Positions 1 to 13,067 of a stretch of DNA of 64,000 bases are shown piece by piece. The stretch comes from Liolophura sinensis (lineage: Eukaryota > Mollusca > Polyplacophora > Chitonida > Chitonidae): contig NC_088303.1 of NCBI RefSeq assembly GCF_032854445.1, forward strand, positions 24,805,501 through 24,869,500, read 5' to 3'. Each line of letters starts with the position of its first letter. The first letter of the stretch is position 1. A program made the translations under genes and the position numbers. The notes beneath the pieces are model-generated. The model worked only from the letters and a program-made list of their open reading frames with translations, searched no databases and was not told where the DNA came from.

Positions 1-3000
1 ACTACACAGTTATGCCAATGAAAGGACAGAATTCCCTGACATCAGGAGGAAGTATGTGTTAGTTGTTAGACCTACCCTAACACTTCAACCTTTTCACATG
101 TTTACTTGCTTTCTTAAGGAATATTGACATAGTAATGTACTGTCTAGACTGATAACTCATAAATGGAGGACACGAGTTCAACCCTAAGTCAGGCCTGGTC
201 TGAAACGGTGAAATTTTGCTGACCAAGCACTTTTTGCCTGATAATTCAGCGTAGAAAGGCTACGTCAAGATGACTGGCTGGGGCTTTATTTCTGGTGTCT
301 GAAACCAAGAACCAGATATTATTACGATATAAAGTTATAAGCAGCATTAATTTGAATAAAATTCTCTTTTATGTTTATGTACCAAAGTTGTGTTTACATT
401 TACATGTGTATACAGTTAGTGTTTTATTTTTAAAAAAGCATTACACTGCTGTGTGTGTTGATAAATGTGCATGTATATCAAAATGTATATCTTTGATTGG
501 TAACAATGTAATCCATTTGAGGTACATGTACATGAGGAGAGGAGGGATGACTGTTGTACATGTCTTCTTATCCATTAGTATGTGCTCTTACAGAGCTGTA
601 TTTGTTCAGAGTTCTCACTTAGTCTATTGATAAAAAGCCTGTTCTGGTATCCCTTAGTGATGATATCCCTTAATGGGCGCTACAAGAGGGTTAATGGGTG
701 TTTAGTAGGATCAGGTAAACAAACGCTTTGATAACAAAGGGGATGATTGCTGCTGTGTTAAGGTGAACCTTACCTGAGATAATAAACGATCTGCTGACAA
801 ACTGGCACAAGTACACAACTAACAGATTCCTAGATAGTCTGGGAAGTATTCATGGAGACAAATGTAGTACTAGCTAACAAGGATACTATATGTACTCTGT
901 GTTCAGTGCTTTTCATGGTGTTTATGGGCACTTTTAATTTTTAATGTGAGTTTTCATGTCATCATATCAGCAAATTGCAGTTTGAACATTTATGGCAAAT
1001 TTTTTTAGCCAATTTTTTAATTGGCATTTCATTGACATTATAATTTCTGTTCTCACTATTTTTGGGATAAAATGCCAGTAGGTTTCCTGCATTTATCATA
1101 TGGTTTATGACACTTTAAGATTTCTGACACTTTACGATTTATCTTTTGATTTATGAAATAAGTGTAAGCAAAAGAAAATTTGATTTGATGGATGCTCTTT
1201 GTTGAACACATTCTTAACAGTTGCAGCTGTGAGACCGTTTTAATCCTTTTAAAGTTTTTGTGAAGTGTGATCTAAAACTCATCTATATTTTATGTAAATG
1301 CATATGTGAAGTCAGTATGTTCATTTACTTGAAATGATAATTGCTTTGAAAAAGAAAACTGATACAGTCAATTAATTCTGGTTATGGGCAATTTATGTTT
1401 ATTTTACCTGACTACAACTTCTTGGACAGGAGTGTTACTGTTTATAGTGGTGATGTATTTCATTGTTTATCATCCTAGTCAAGGACATAAATATTAGAAC
1501 CTTCACAGCTTTAGACTAAATTCCTTACTTGTTAATATAGAGACTCTCTATTATTCATTGTTGGTAAGGCGCCTTTGTCAGAGTAGGTCTTACAAAGCGT
1601 GTGTCTGTTGATTTGTGACACACAGCGCTTGTTGAATGTCGTGTCCACGATGACCTTTTTCATCTCATTACCCATAGGGCCCACTCAGCCATGTTTGATT
1701 TTTTAACCCACTGGACATTCTGAGTTTGACCAAGTCCTTTCACAAGCATCTACATGTATGTTATTCTTGTCCCTGATAGTTTTGCTTCAGGTGTTGCAAT
1801 TGTGACCAGTCTTCTGTGGCAGGGCAGATGGTTTCTGGGCTCACATCATGTCTCCCACACATAAAGGGCACATCAGGGCAGCAAGAGCAAGATCACATTT
1901 CATGGCGGTCCCATAATGCATTATTCATGACCCACCCCACCCCACAATCCTTAACCCTCAACCCCCATCTCACAACCCAACCCTGGACCTCTAAGGACAA
2001 ACATGAGACTCTTAACTGATATATGGCTTCATGAACTCTTACCCCATGTAAAAACAAATTGATCAGTTTTCACGTGGTCTTAATAAGTTGTTAGTGACAC
2101 TTTTGGCAGCAAGGAGTATCCATACTAAAATTAGTATCACTTTCTGGCATGGGTTGAAAGTGTATACATGCAAACTAGTTTGTAAATATCAGTGAACTTG
2201 ATATGGATAATTCCTGTGTTTTTTTTGGTTTTTAATCAGATGTTTTTCTAGAGCATGTGTTTTAGGCACATGGCTGTGTAAATGAAAATATCTTTTGAGT
2301 GAAACTGTTATGGATAATTCAAGTGGAGCACACATATTAGGTTTTCCGTTTCGCATGTTTTAGCAAAGCTTATCAGTGCCAACATTGGCATGTTTGCAAA
2401 GTATGTAAATTAGTGTCAGTTTAATAAAGCTGATACATATATAGTGTTTAATTTCCCTTTCCTTTTAAGCTCTTGGCTGATTTTTGACCAGATTACCTTT
2501 TTGACATGTTTAATTGGACCCACTTCAGGTTTAGTGTCACACTGGCTTAATCTGTGTAGCACACAGCAAAGTCATGAAAATTCCTATAACATGTTACCTT
2601 ATTTGCATATTTAAAGCATACTTTACCTCAGTCAGTAATAGACAGTCTGGACATGAAGAAAACCTTGTATTCAGCAGTGATATTGTCAATAATAGCATAG
2701 AGGTGAAACTTGGTGAGAACTGAGAATATTATATATCCGTCTTAGTCCATGTTTAAACTTGATACTCCATTTGTCGATAATGAATTTCAAAATTGTGTTA
2801 AAGTTCCATTTCACAAAAGATGCTGAATTTAGTGATACTTTTAAATCAGTTTGTATTTAAATTATAGTTGAAATGCCCCAATCAGACTTCAGGCTCTCAC
2901 AAACACATATACTTTATCCATTATCAAAAGCCACACCAAATTCGCACATCTTCAGTTCGCAGGGTATGGCTGTAGTTGCTGGACATTTGTTACACTGTGT

Positions 3001-4224
3001 CTATGTGATAATTAAGCAGGTTTATTGTTAATGCATTTAAAGTAATTGTTTTGTCTGTAGAGGTTGTTACAAATTACAAATTCTCCTCCACCCAAAAATC
3101 TCACCATCATCATAACGGTGAAAAATGCTCTAAGACTATGTAACTAAACAACTGTCCAATAAATATGTTATAGATACACTGTTGTCATAAGCAGCCAGAT
3201 TTGCTGACAGTCCTGCTAATATCTATTTATAGCAGGTTAATTTACTTTGCGTTCAGGTGTCTTATCATGCAAATGATTACAGACAGACAGACTAGCAGAC
3301 AGACTGAACCAGCCTCACATACCTCTGACCATACCAGAGGAGAGGGTCCCATTTGTCATCCCTGGTGATGGCTACACGGCCTAACATGTGTTTTTATCCC
3401 CTTTTGTTGTATGGCCGCTAATTGCACACATCGTTTGTCTGATGCTTGATTAATAACCATACAGGCCATGCAGTGTCCATTTTGTCTGACTTCCTGTCAC
3501 ACTTGAGTGGTCAGCCATAAGTGTTTGCTGGGTTGTTTGCGCCCTAAGGGTACATTAGTCGTGAAAAAGGAGAGAGCGTTTCTTTGTGGTCAACCAGAAA
3601 TAAAGGTTTGTCATATATACATGTACATTCATATAAATCATTGGCCAACTTCAGTACGATTTGTGAGGGATGAATTTGTTTTTGTAGTGTTAGAAATGGT
3701 GAACTTTGTGAAGTGATTGTGATTGGACATTACATGTACCATATTTGTGTAAGATATCACTTAATTGAATTTTGTCTTTGTTTCAAAATTTCCAAGACTT
3801 TTGGACTTTTGAAGTAACTGAAATATTCTGTCTTTCTATATTCTATAATTCATTCATTTTTTGTTTGAAAAATGAAAAAGAAGAAATTGTTGTCAAATGA
3901 GTAACAATTCTTAATATTTCTTTACATCACCTAAAAAGAAGACTGATTTACTTTTGATAGGTGTCATATTTTATAAATTTCCCTCGCATTTTCAAACATG
4001 AGAAAAGTTTTAACTGTGAGGTTTTTCAGTAATATACTCCTGTATAGCCGTGTTCTCAATTATCTTAAACATTTATCATGAATGTGTGGTTTAAATTACT
4101 CTGTGTTGATGTGTATTAATACGTTTGCCTGTCTGTACATCTAACACTACATATATGTCAGAAAAGTCGCCTTTGCACAGTTCCAAATCATTGGTTTATT
4201 AGATTGTAAGATGATGTTCCTTCC
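1..4224. other. Non-coding stretch, no gene seen
   Basis: No open frame here looks like a protein and no EGF-like or other domain signature was found on either strand. The longest frame (111 codons near 295-630) is AT-rich and has no recognisable motif. The stretch holds a truncated inverted-repeat element near its start and a short hairpin at 1595-1630 (arms AAGCG-TGTGTC and GACACACAGCGCTT). An octamer-like ATGCAAAT lies near 3270, inside a slightly more GC-rich patch (about 3190-3480). It is upstream of the only gene found and could be intron or intergenic DNA. Confidence 0.6.
84..168 (+). mobile_element. Truncated copy of ~180-bp MITE-like element
   Basis: It begins TTCAACCTTTTCACATGTTT, which matches the terminal inverted repeat of the fuller copies at 24539, 31274 and 59337. 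The similarity continues to the internal block resembling CTGTGCACACTGATAAA (here CTGTCTAGACTGATAAC). The right half is missing or too diverged to see. Confidence 0.5.
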
Positions 4225-5654
4225 GATATGTGTGGTACTGGACAAGAAGTACATGTATCAGGGAAGGGAAAAGTTGATATGGGACAAGAAGTACATGTAC
4301 CAGGGAAGGGAAATGTTGATATGGGACAAGAAGTATATGTACCAGGGAAGGGAAAAGTGATATGGGACAAGAAGTGCAATGTACCAGGGAAGGGAAATGT
4401 TGATATGGGACAAGAAGTGCATGTACCAGGGAAGGGAAATGTTGATATGGGACAAGAAGTGCATGTACCAGGGAAGGGAAATGTTGATATGGGACAAGAA
4501 GTGCATGTACCAGTGAAGGGAAATGTTGATATGGGACAAGAAGTGCATGTACCAGTGAAGGGAAATGTTGATATGGGACAAGAAGTACATGTATCAGGGA
4601 AGGGAAATGTTGATGTGGGACAAGAAGTGCATGTACCAGGGAAGGGAAATTTTGATATGGGACAAGAAGTGCATGTACCAGGGAAGGGAAATTTTGATAT
4701 GGGACAAGAAGTACATGTATCAGGGAAGGGAAATGTTGATATGGGACAAGAAGAGTATGTACCAGGGAAGGGAAATGTTGATATGGGACAAGAAGTATAT
4801 GTACCAGGGAAGGGAAATGTTGATATGGGACAAGAAGTACATGTATCAGGGAAGGGAAATGTTGATATGGGACAAGAAGTATATGTACCAGGGAAGGGAA
4901 AAGTTGATATGGGACAAGAAGTGCATGTACCAGGGAAGGGAAATGTTTGATATGGGACAAGAAGTGCATGTACCAGGGAAGGGAAATGTTGATGTGGGAC
5001 AAGAAGTATATGTACCAGGGAAGGGAAATGTTGATATGGGACAAGAAGTGCATGTACCAGGGAAGGGAAATGTTGATATGGGACAAGAAGTGCATGTACC
5101 AGGGAAGGGAAATGTTGATGTGGGACAAGATGTACCAGGGAAGGGAAATGTTGATGTGGGACAAGAAGTACATGTACCAGGGAAGAGAAATGTTGATATG
5201 GGACAAGAAGTATATGTACCAGGGAAGGGAAATGTTGATATGGGACAAGAAGTATATGTACCAGGGAAGGGAAATGTTGATATGGGGACAAGAAGTACAT
5301 GTATCAGGGAAGGGAAATGTTGATGTGGGACAAGAAGTGCATGTACCAGGGAAGGGAAATGTTGATATGGGACAAGAAGTGCATGTACCAGGGAAGGGAA
5401 ATGTTGATATGGGACAAAGAAGTGCATGTACCAGGGAAGGGAAATGTTGATATGGGACAAGAAGTACATGTACCAAGGGAAGGGAAATGTTTGATATGGG
5501 ACAAGAGTACATGTACCAGGGAAGGGAAATGTTGATATGGGACAAGAAGTACATGTATCAGGGAAGGGAAATGTTGATATGGGACAAGAAGTGCATGTAC
5601 CAGGGAAGGGAAATGTTGATATGGGACAAGAAGTACATGTACCAGGGAAGGTTG
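4225..5654. repeat. 42-bp minisatellite, about 34 copies
   Basis: The unit is 42 bp with core blocks GGACAAGAAGTGCATGTACC, AGGGAAGGGAAATGTTGATA and a closing TG. Copies differ mainly at a few sites: gtacatg/gtgcatg/gtatatg, ccaggg/tcaggg and gatatg/gatgtg. Because 42 is a multiple of three and the unit lacks stops in several frames, long frames appear on both strands, up to 451 codons on the minus strand and 240 on the plus. On the plus strand the unit would read as 14 residues around VHVPGKGNVDMGQE. One-base gains and losses (near 4363, 4378, 4946, 5286, 5417, 5475 and 5488) switch the frame, which argues against coding. One copy near 5130 is 6 bp short. Confidence 0.95.
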
Positions 5655-7854
5655 ATTGCTGTTTTTCTCTTGTAACCTTATCTGCCAGATTTCAGTAATG
5701 TTATTTCATACTGAAGGGGTTATGTGATCTATCTTTTTCATTTCATTGATGTCTGATTTTGCTGGTTTTGTACTTTTAACGTCAGGAAAATTGTTGGAGA
5801 TCAAAGAGAACTTTGAATTAAAAATGTTTGCCAAAACAATACACCCTGTGTTTGGAGGGACATGTACAAGAATAAGCTGTCATCTTGTTGGTTTTCATGT
5901 GCCAAACCAGCAGCTTCATTCCGTTGCACTGGAGAAAGAATCCTTTTGACGCTTTTTCAAATCTCAGTGTGGCAAAAGTAAAAATATATATACATAGTAT
6001 TGTAAATTTTGGGAGAGGGAGTGTCATTGTGTTTCACTTTGGAGAAATTATTTTACAACTACTTGAAAGGAAAAAGTTTAAATACACTGAATGGAAGGAT
6101 GGCAGATTTTGGCTACGTATGTATGGTACATGTAGTTGGTTGAATATAATTTTAACTTAAGTAAGGTCACAAGTAATGCCACATTTATGCTGAATATCAG
6201 ATGGGTGATATGTACACAAGATCATCAGTGTCATCGTACTAAGGCTGGTCAGTGATTGGTCATTATTTGGTCAGTGTAGTGAGCCTTACAGACTGTGTCA
6301 TCTATCCTTAATGTTGACAGCTATCCTGATGGATTGACCACCCCTGTTGTGAATGTGTGGGGACACTGGCTTACCGTAAAATTTCTATGACAGTAGCTAG
6401 TTTCTGTGGTTTGTGTGCAGCAGCAACTTTCACTTACGGATTCAATATTTATTTGGGGAAATAAAAGAACATTTGAAGGATTTTGCGGTATGTGTACATG
6501 TTTCTCCAGAACCTGTGGAGAAACAGATGAAGTTCACATGGTTGTCATGTAAACCTGCATGCAAAAATCAATATATACTTGTGGCAAATTGTGCATTGTG
6601 TATGCTTAAAGTAGAAAGAAAAATCTGACAAAACTGATGGAAGGAGTTTGTAGTACTCACAGCCTTAAAGGTCTCATAATTGTAACTAATGACTCTATGT
6701 AGAGAACAATGTTGAGGTGTACACATAAGTTGACACATTTAGGCCTGGCTTCTGACTCCTGCCTAGCCTGTTCTCCTGTTTGTGATACAAGTTTGTCTTA
6801 AAATTGGCAGGCTAGAAATTTGACCAGATCTATTTTTTTGACATTAATTTTTGCTGTATATGTGAAGCACATTTACCCAGCTCTTCATTTTCACCAGGAT
6901 ATGGCTGAAATACTGCCATTGTGGCATATAAGTCAATAACCATTCATTCATTCCTTATTTAGAATTCCTCAATGCATTAATAGAATTGGTAACTTTCATA
7001 AATATTGTTTTGACTGCAATCCAGTCTAATTTGTTCATGCCCTATTCAGACATGTGTACACCATATCTTTGTTTTCTGATAGATATAAATAAATGTACAT
7101 GAATTACATATCCAGATAACCTTGAGTGGTTCTTAACCTTAGTATTGAACCCTTGTATGTGAAATACCATTCTTTCAGTGTAAACCACTGGTGTTGCCAG
7201 ACTTGCATTTAGATTCAGACTTGATGTCCAGACCAAGCTACTTACATGTGTGGTGCCATCATTGTTGAATGTCAAGCCTTAGTGTTATTTTAGTCATATT
7301 TCTTAAAAAAAAAAACATGTTGTTTTGCATGGTAAAAAGTTGTGCATAAATATTTGGACAGTCTGTGATAATACATGTGGATAATGTACTTGTATCAGTT
7401 TGTGATATCGAAGAGATATTTTTCATGCAGGCCTGAGACAGATTTGAAGAGTTACATTTCTTGATCTGCAAACTTCATAGTATGTTACTGTTATTATTAT
7501 TTCCCAAATAACGATAACACTGTTGGTAGAACCACTTTATAGGCGACATCGATCAATCTGATATCATCAGCTTTGTGAGATGTGTTGTTCCTCCTCATCA
7601 AAGACTTAAAGCATGTCCTTCATAGTGTGCTAACGAGCTACGTGTACCTCCTGATTTTGCATGCAGGCAGGAGGCCTGATGGTAGAATCGTCTAGAGGGT
7701 TGAGATACTATATTACACTGTAAGTTTATGTCTCTGAGGTCGGCAGGCTCAAAACTCAAAGTGGGCATGGACCAAGTTGTGGCGATGGAAATTCTTATTC
7801 CAGAAAGTGTGAACCCATTTGAGATATTCACTCATTACGGGGCTCTAGCACCTT
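5655..7854. other. Non-coding stretch, no gene seen
   Basis: Only short frames (up to about 90 codons) without recognisable domains occur here. The one identifiable element is a SINE tail near 6880-6953. Nothing else could be supported. Confidence 0.6.
6880..6953 (+). mobile_element. SINE 3' tail with (ATTC)n end
   Basis: The segment reads ATATGGCTGAAATACTGCC, then a CATTGTGGCAT block, and ends in CATTCATTCATTCC. It is the reverse complement of the better preserved copies at 45777 and 46068. Only the tail region is recognisable, so this is an old or 5'-truncated copy. Confidence 0.65.
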
Positions 7855-8045
7855 TGTAAAGGAACTGGCATTAACCTTAAAGCCAACTCTAGCACTGACC
7901 TCAAATCCAGTTCCTTGCATTTACTTTAATCCATATCTAGTATTTGGCTTAAAGTAAGCTATTGTATTTACCTTAAATTTAGATCTAGCTTTTGGCTTTA
8001 AATCCAACATGCATTGACTTTAAATTCAGCTCTAATAGTATTTGG

Positions 8046-8252
8046 CAGCGTAATGACCCAGGAGTCTCTCACCAATGCAGTCGCTGTGAGTTCAAGTCCA
8101 GCTAATGCTGGCTTCCTCTCCGGCCGTACGTGGAAAGGTCTGCCAGCAACCTGCGTTGGTCATGGGTTTCCTCTGGGCTCTGCTGGCCGCCTTCGTATAA
8201 GTGAAATATACTTGAGAACAGCGTAAAACACCAATCAAAATAAATAAAATTA
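8046..8252 (+). mobile_element. tRNA-derived SINE, 5'-truncated copy
   Basis: It matches the full-length copy at 15883 from CAGCGTAATGACCCAGGAG through the B-box region (GAGTTCAAGTCC), the CTCCGGCCGTACGTGG block and the tail GTATAAGTGAAATA...CGTAAAACACCAATCAAAATAAATAAA. The first 30 or so bases with the A box are absent. The flanks both carry AGTATTTG, but because the flank is itself repetitive this cannot be claimed as a target-site duplication. Confidence 0.85.
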
Positions 8253-8294
8253 ATCATAGTATTTGCCTTAAAGGCTGTATCTGGTATTTGCCAA

Positions 8295-8405
8295 ATAGTC
8301 AGATTCCTCTCCAGTCGTACAAGGGGTCTGCAGATTTTCTTGGATTTCCGCCATCTCCTCCCACCCGTAATATGGCCACCATTGTGTAAGTAAAATATTC
8401 CTGAG
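8295..8405 (+). mobile_element. Old diverged SINE fragment
   Basis: It is recognisable by CCTCTCCAGTCGTACAAGG, a GTAATATGGCCACCATTGTG block and GTAAGTAAAATATTCCTGAGT, which correspond in order to the body and tail of the SINE immediately upstream. It is far more diverged than that copy, so it was inserted earlier. Confidence 0.6.
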
Positions 8406-8520
8406 TAAATCGTACTTACCAAGCATATGAAATTCAGAAATTAAATCCAGCTGTACCATTTGTCCTAGGCCAACTCTAGCATTATTACCTTGATCCAGTT
8501 CCAGCATATCTAATATATAG

Positions 8521-11500
8521 GTTATTTTGCATGCACTCAGAAAACTTTCCACATGGTCTAAAGAGAGTGTCCCATTATGGGGATATCTACGGTAGCCTGT
8601 CTTGTCCTGTCCCATGGTGTTCCTGTATTTTGGGGCCTCATTTCCTGGAGGTGTGTTGTCCGGGTTGTTTGACCATTGCTGAGCAGCAGACCAGAAAGAT
8701 GCAGCTCTCTGATAAAGACTGCTAAGATGTTTATATCTTCCTTTACCTATGGCTGTGACTTTATTTTATTTGCTATTTGGGTATTGTTAGAAGAAAATGC
8801 TTTGGTTATTTGTAACCTAGTTTCTGCAGATATGTGGAAGGTATGTTTGGCATGCCTGCGTGCTGCCCTGTGGCCTTCATTCAAGATACCTAATAGTTGT
8901 AATTCTTCAATATATATTCATGTGAAAAATAGTTCGAATATTAAGTTGTTTTAATGTTTACATCATTGTTTAAAATTTAAAATATGTAACTCACTCTGAA
9001 GTGAATCCAAATACAAAATTTCTCTTATTCTGGTGGCAGTCATTATAATCAAGGTGTAAGATTTTATTAGCAGGAAAAAAAAACAGCCCGAATTATTAAA
9101 TCACAGGATGATTTATCAATACTGTGGACAAAATTCTGTATGTACACAAATTTTGTATGTATGTACTTTCAAATTCATACCACAAACATATATAATGTAT
9201 GTTCTCAAGCCTGGATGCCTGGTCTCCTTGAATTTCACATCTTGCTTTTTATACAAAACAGAATTACCAGGAACAAAATTTATGTAATTTACATTCTTCC
9301 TTGATTTTTCAACGAAGATTTTCATTTTTTTTTTGCAGTGCTTTTATATGTAAATCCAAACATAAATAAATTCTGGTTTTCCTTGTTGATGTATTATCTT
9401 GAGTGTTCTAAATTTAGTCGTTTACATCTGGGTGTGAAAGTAAGCGAGTAACTGAAAAATGATTGAGAATTTTTTTTTTTTTATGTCAAAATAATATATT
9501 TTTTTGTCCCACATAGAGTTGGTGGTCCTATCTGATATAAGAAACTACTTCTAAAATGTCCCTTCTTATTAAAGCCACAAAATAACCTTTCTCATTATTT
9601 GACCTAAAAGCAGTCGTCATGAAAAGACCTTTTAAAGTAGCTTTTTAATGAGGTTGGGGAATGTGCAAATCAGTGCTTTCTATTTTCTTTACAAATAAAC
9701 TTTTTGCAGAAAAGTTGTGCTGTGCACTTCTCCAACAGATGTAGAAACAAACCATTTTTACATGCTCCTAACAGGACCATACATGGAATACATCTCTGTT
9801 TTGTTGTGGGCCATGTTGCGGGGGTGGAATGTCTTCTTTTTTTTTAATCTTTTTTGGATGCAGAAATCTGCTTAGTGTTAACCCTGGTTAATTAGGCTGC
9901 ACAAGGTTGGCTTTTCAAATCAGCTCTGGCATTTGACTTGTGACGTGTGTCAGTATTGCGTGTCCGACAAACGACTATTAACGACAGATGCAATTCCTGC
10001 CATCGGAGATGCCTCAGTTTGACTTGCTGGCGAGAAGCTTTAATTCCCAAGTTGTGTAGCTAGACATTTTGTGTCTCGTCTTTAAAACCCCTAACGGCTG
10101 TGATTCAGATTTGGATTTACTTTTTTAACATTAAATGTTCCTATTTCCTTGCAGCTTGAATTTGCTGTCACTTGCTGTGTACTGTCAGCAATTTGGGAGA
10201 TATTCTTCATTGCCAAAAAGATAAATCCTGTAATGTGTATATGTTCTTGAATATCCTTTCCTGAACTCGTTTTTTGAGGATGAACTAAACTCACTATGAA
10301 TCCACCTGGCCAAGTGGTTTACCTGGATTTCCAGCACGTGACAGTCTGTTGCAATGAAAATCTTGCCTAAAGATTTGGATGCTGCAAATATTGAATTTAT
10401 TGACTGTGTCTTACTCCAGATACACCAGAGGTCAGTGGTGCAGTCTTCTCAGAGGCCTTAAAAATAAATTTGTCCAAGTTTTTAATATATTTGCACCAGC
10501 CCCAAGTTTGTTTCAAAAGTTACTGGTTTATTAATTCGTACAACACTAATAGCATAGAACATGTTCTTAACAAACAAAAATTCAGGTTGAGTATTACTTG
10601 TGTTATTGAAAGCTTTTTTTGCCTTTCACACTACTCTGACAGTTACACAACTTTGATACCTGTGTGGCTTTCAGTACTGGTGTACCTGTTCATCAGCATT
10701 AGGACTAGGATGTGGGTTAAACCTATACATCACCTGTCATACAAACACAGCTACACTTTGTAAGATTTGTTAAGCTAATAGCTATAGTTCATGCAACTAC
10801 TGCTCGTTAGCTGATCTAGTTTGATGAATGATTCATGCTGTGTGGGAGATATTATACACACATAGCCTCGTCTTATGTAGGATATCCACATCTTAACATC
10901 CATTTAAAAAGGGCGTGATGTTTCTTCCCACCAAGTAATATTAGTTAATGGACAGATTAAGATTTTTTTTCCCTCCAACATGTCATCTTAAGTCAGGTGA
11001 AAAATTGACCAAGGCAGGAGTAAGTCTAACCTGTTCTGTCAGTCTGTGGATACCAAGATTATAACGAATGGTGCATGGTGAAAATAATGTTTTGAGAGCA
11101 TTTACAGTACGATTTTGTGTTTCATCCTCTCGGGCAACTGTGGTCCGAATGTATTGTCACAGTCGTGTCTGTCTGTTCATCCCGTCTGTCTAATATTCCA
11201 TTTCATTTTCCCTATTACATGTATCTGTAGACTTATTTTTCAGATCTGATGTTATTTGACATATTTTTGAACACACAATAATACTCCTAACTTCTAAGTG
11301 AAATGCATCTTCATGAACACGCAGTTTTTAGTGATACGTGTTCATTTTATTATTGTCATGAGCCTCAAATCAGTGCACCTTCATGTTTCTCAGAAAGGCA
11401 TACCAAATAAATCTGTGAGAAATCAATTCTCTGTGTAATATCAAAGTCATATAATAGAAATGGCAGATTTACAGGTAAGGCTTAATTTCATAGTGTCATA

Positions 11501-12993
11501 AGTTCAGGGGAGGATATTTTTTTTTTGATGTGTTTATAATCATTGTGGAATCATTGACATAAGATGTGTATGTTCCTGTGGATCCATTCTTGAACTCTTC
11601 CCACCAAGGTGCACTGAACTTAGGTCAGGTGGCTGTTTTTTTTCCCCCGCCAGCTAGTTTATTTTGGCTTGCGTAATGTTTTACCTCTGTGCCATCAACA
11701 GGCTTTAGCTACTTTTCTTCCTCCGGTACATGTAGCTCTGATAGCTCATAAGTTAGTGCGCGTACTAGTGCGCATCGATGTCTGTCAGATTTACTATATA
11801 CAGAGATAAGGCTGTCCAAAGATTTTCTCTTCTGTGGCGCAAACATGACCTAGCGCATTTTACCAAGCAGCCAAACTCGGGTGCTGGGGTTGTTAAGGTG
11901 CTAGAGTTTCCAAAGATCAAGATACAATGCTCTGTTTGCACCTCCAACACACGAGACCTGTACAATCTGATTTGATTAAACTGTTGGTGCAGGTGAAGGG
12001 TTCAGACATAGTTCACTCAAACGGTGCCAATTTTTTGTTGTATAAAAGACCCTCCATGGTATTCACTGATATGCTACAGGCCTGAAGGGGGGAAAGGTGA
12101 AGGTGATTGATGATGGGGAATATTTATTATGAACATGTGTTTTCATTTATTAAAGAGACTTTCCAGCATTAGAGGATGAAAGTGTGCGGTGTCTGGATGA
12201 TGCAGACATTTACTAGACACACTGGCTGGCCGATTCCGCAAAACATGGCAGGTTCGACTCAAGACAAAATTTGATATTTGATTGAAACGCTGATTCTGGG
12301 CCCTAGTAGTTAAAATTGAGAACAAGTAATAAGTATTTTGCTACAAGATCACAATTGGTACTTAATGGGCCACAAATTATGGACTTTCATAGAATACAGT
12401 AAATGATCTGGAAGGTTGCCTTTGATTAAGTTGGACAAATTGTCTTGTTTCTGAGTGTTCTTAGAAAGGTGTTCTGTAGTGTGATTGGCAGCTACAATGT
12501 GGGATGATATCCTTGTGAAAATCTGTAAATTTCAGCACCCAAGGGTAATATTTATTGACCTATTAAAATGCTCTCTTGGGTCGAAAGTTAGGTCATTTAC
12601 AATATTTAAATTTTGAATTTAACAAACAGTCATTCTCTGCACACATTATTTTTGTACACCTGTTGCTGTTTTGACAAATGAGAGCCAGCACCTGTGTGAA
12701 TCTTGCCATAATTAAATTTCCTCCAAATACTGAAATTTGAATTCATGTGCTATTAGATTTTTTGCTAGCTGAATTTAAATTTCTTCTGCCATATTGTATG
12801 TGCATGTATATTGAGAAGAAGTCCATTTCTTTTATATGTTTAATTTTTAGCTGAGAATTATAGAGAGTGTGGTGAAATGATAGCATATAATGATTCTGCT
12901 TGACAGAGTGTTCCTGCCATTTTTCTATCTGAAGGTCTTTGAATGCATCTGTGATGAAATGTTGGATAAGTGCTTATACAGTTGTCCTTGTGC
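8521..12993. other. Non-coding stretch, no gene seen
   Basis: No coding exon could be supported. A stretch at about 9870-10060 is less AT-rich than its surroundings and carries homeodomain-type and ATTAACG motifs, so it is a candidate conserved element. A polypyrimidine-AG acceptor at 9340 is followed by about 94 stop-free bases and a GT, but the translation is AT-biased and unlike a known protein. The rest is ordinary AT-rich DNA. Confidence 0.55.
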
Positions 12994-13000
12994 ATATATA

Positions 13001-13062
<62 letters not shown>

Positions 13063-13067
13063 TATAT
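12994..13067. repeat. (TA)n/(CA)n compound microsatellite
   Basis: An uninterrupted run of alternating AT from about 13004 to 13052 passes into a short CA run and back to AT. Such tracts are commonly variable in length. Confidence 0.97.

Larger units (their letters stand above)
7855..8520. repeat. Degenerate ~30-bp tandem repeat interrupted by SINE DNA
   Basis: Blocks such as CCTTAAA, TCCAGCTCTAG and AGTATTTGGC recur at roughly 27-32 bp from about 7860 to 8045. They resume after the SINE from about 8256 to 8510. Copies are diverged, so the unit length is approximate. The array was probably continuous before SINE sequence entered it. Confidence 0.6.

Noticed and set aside
4199-5554. Long open frames (up to 451 codons) as a repeat-protein gene
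   Set aside because: They arise because the 42-bp unit lacks stops in several frames of both strands. One-base indels between copies switch frames, and there is no other support.
4225-5654. CRISPR-like array
   Set aside because: Units are contiguous tandem copies without unique spacers, and the DNA is clearly from an animal genome.
9341-9435. Phase-1 exon after the TTTTTTTTTGCAG acceptor
   Set aside because: The translation is just AT-rich background with no motif, and the acceptor tract is a simple T run.
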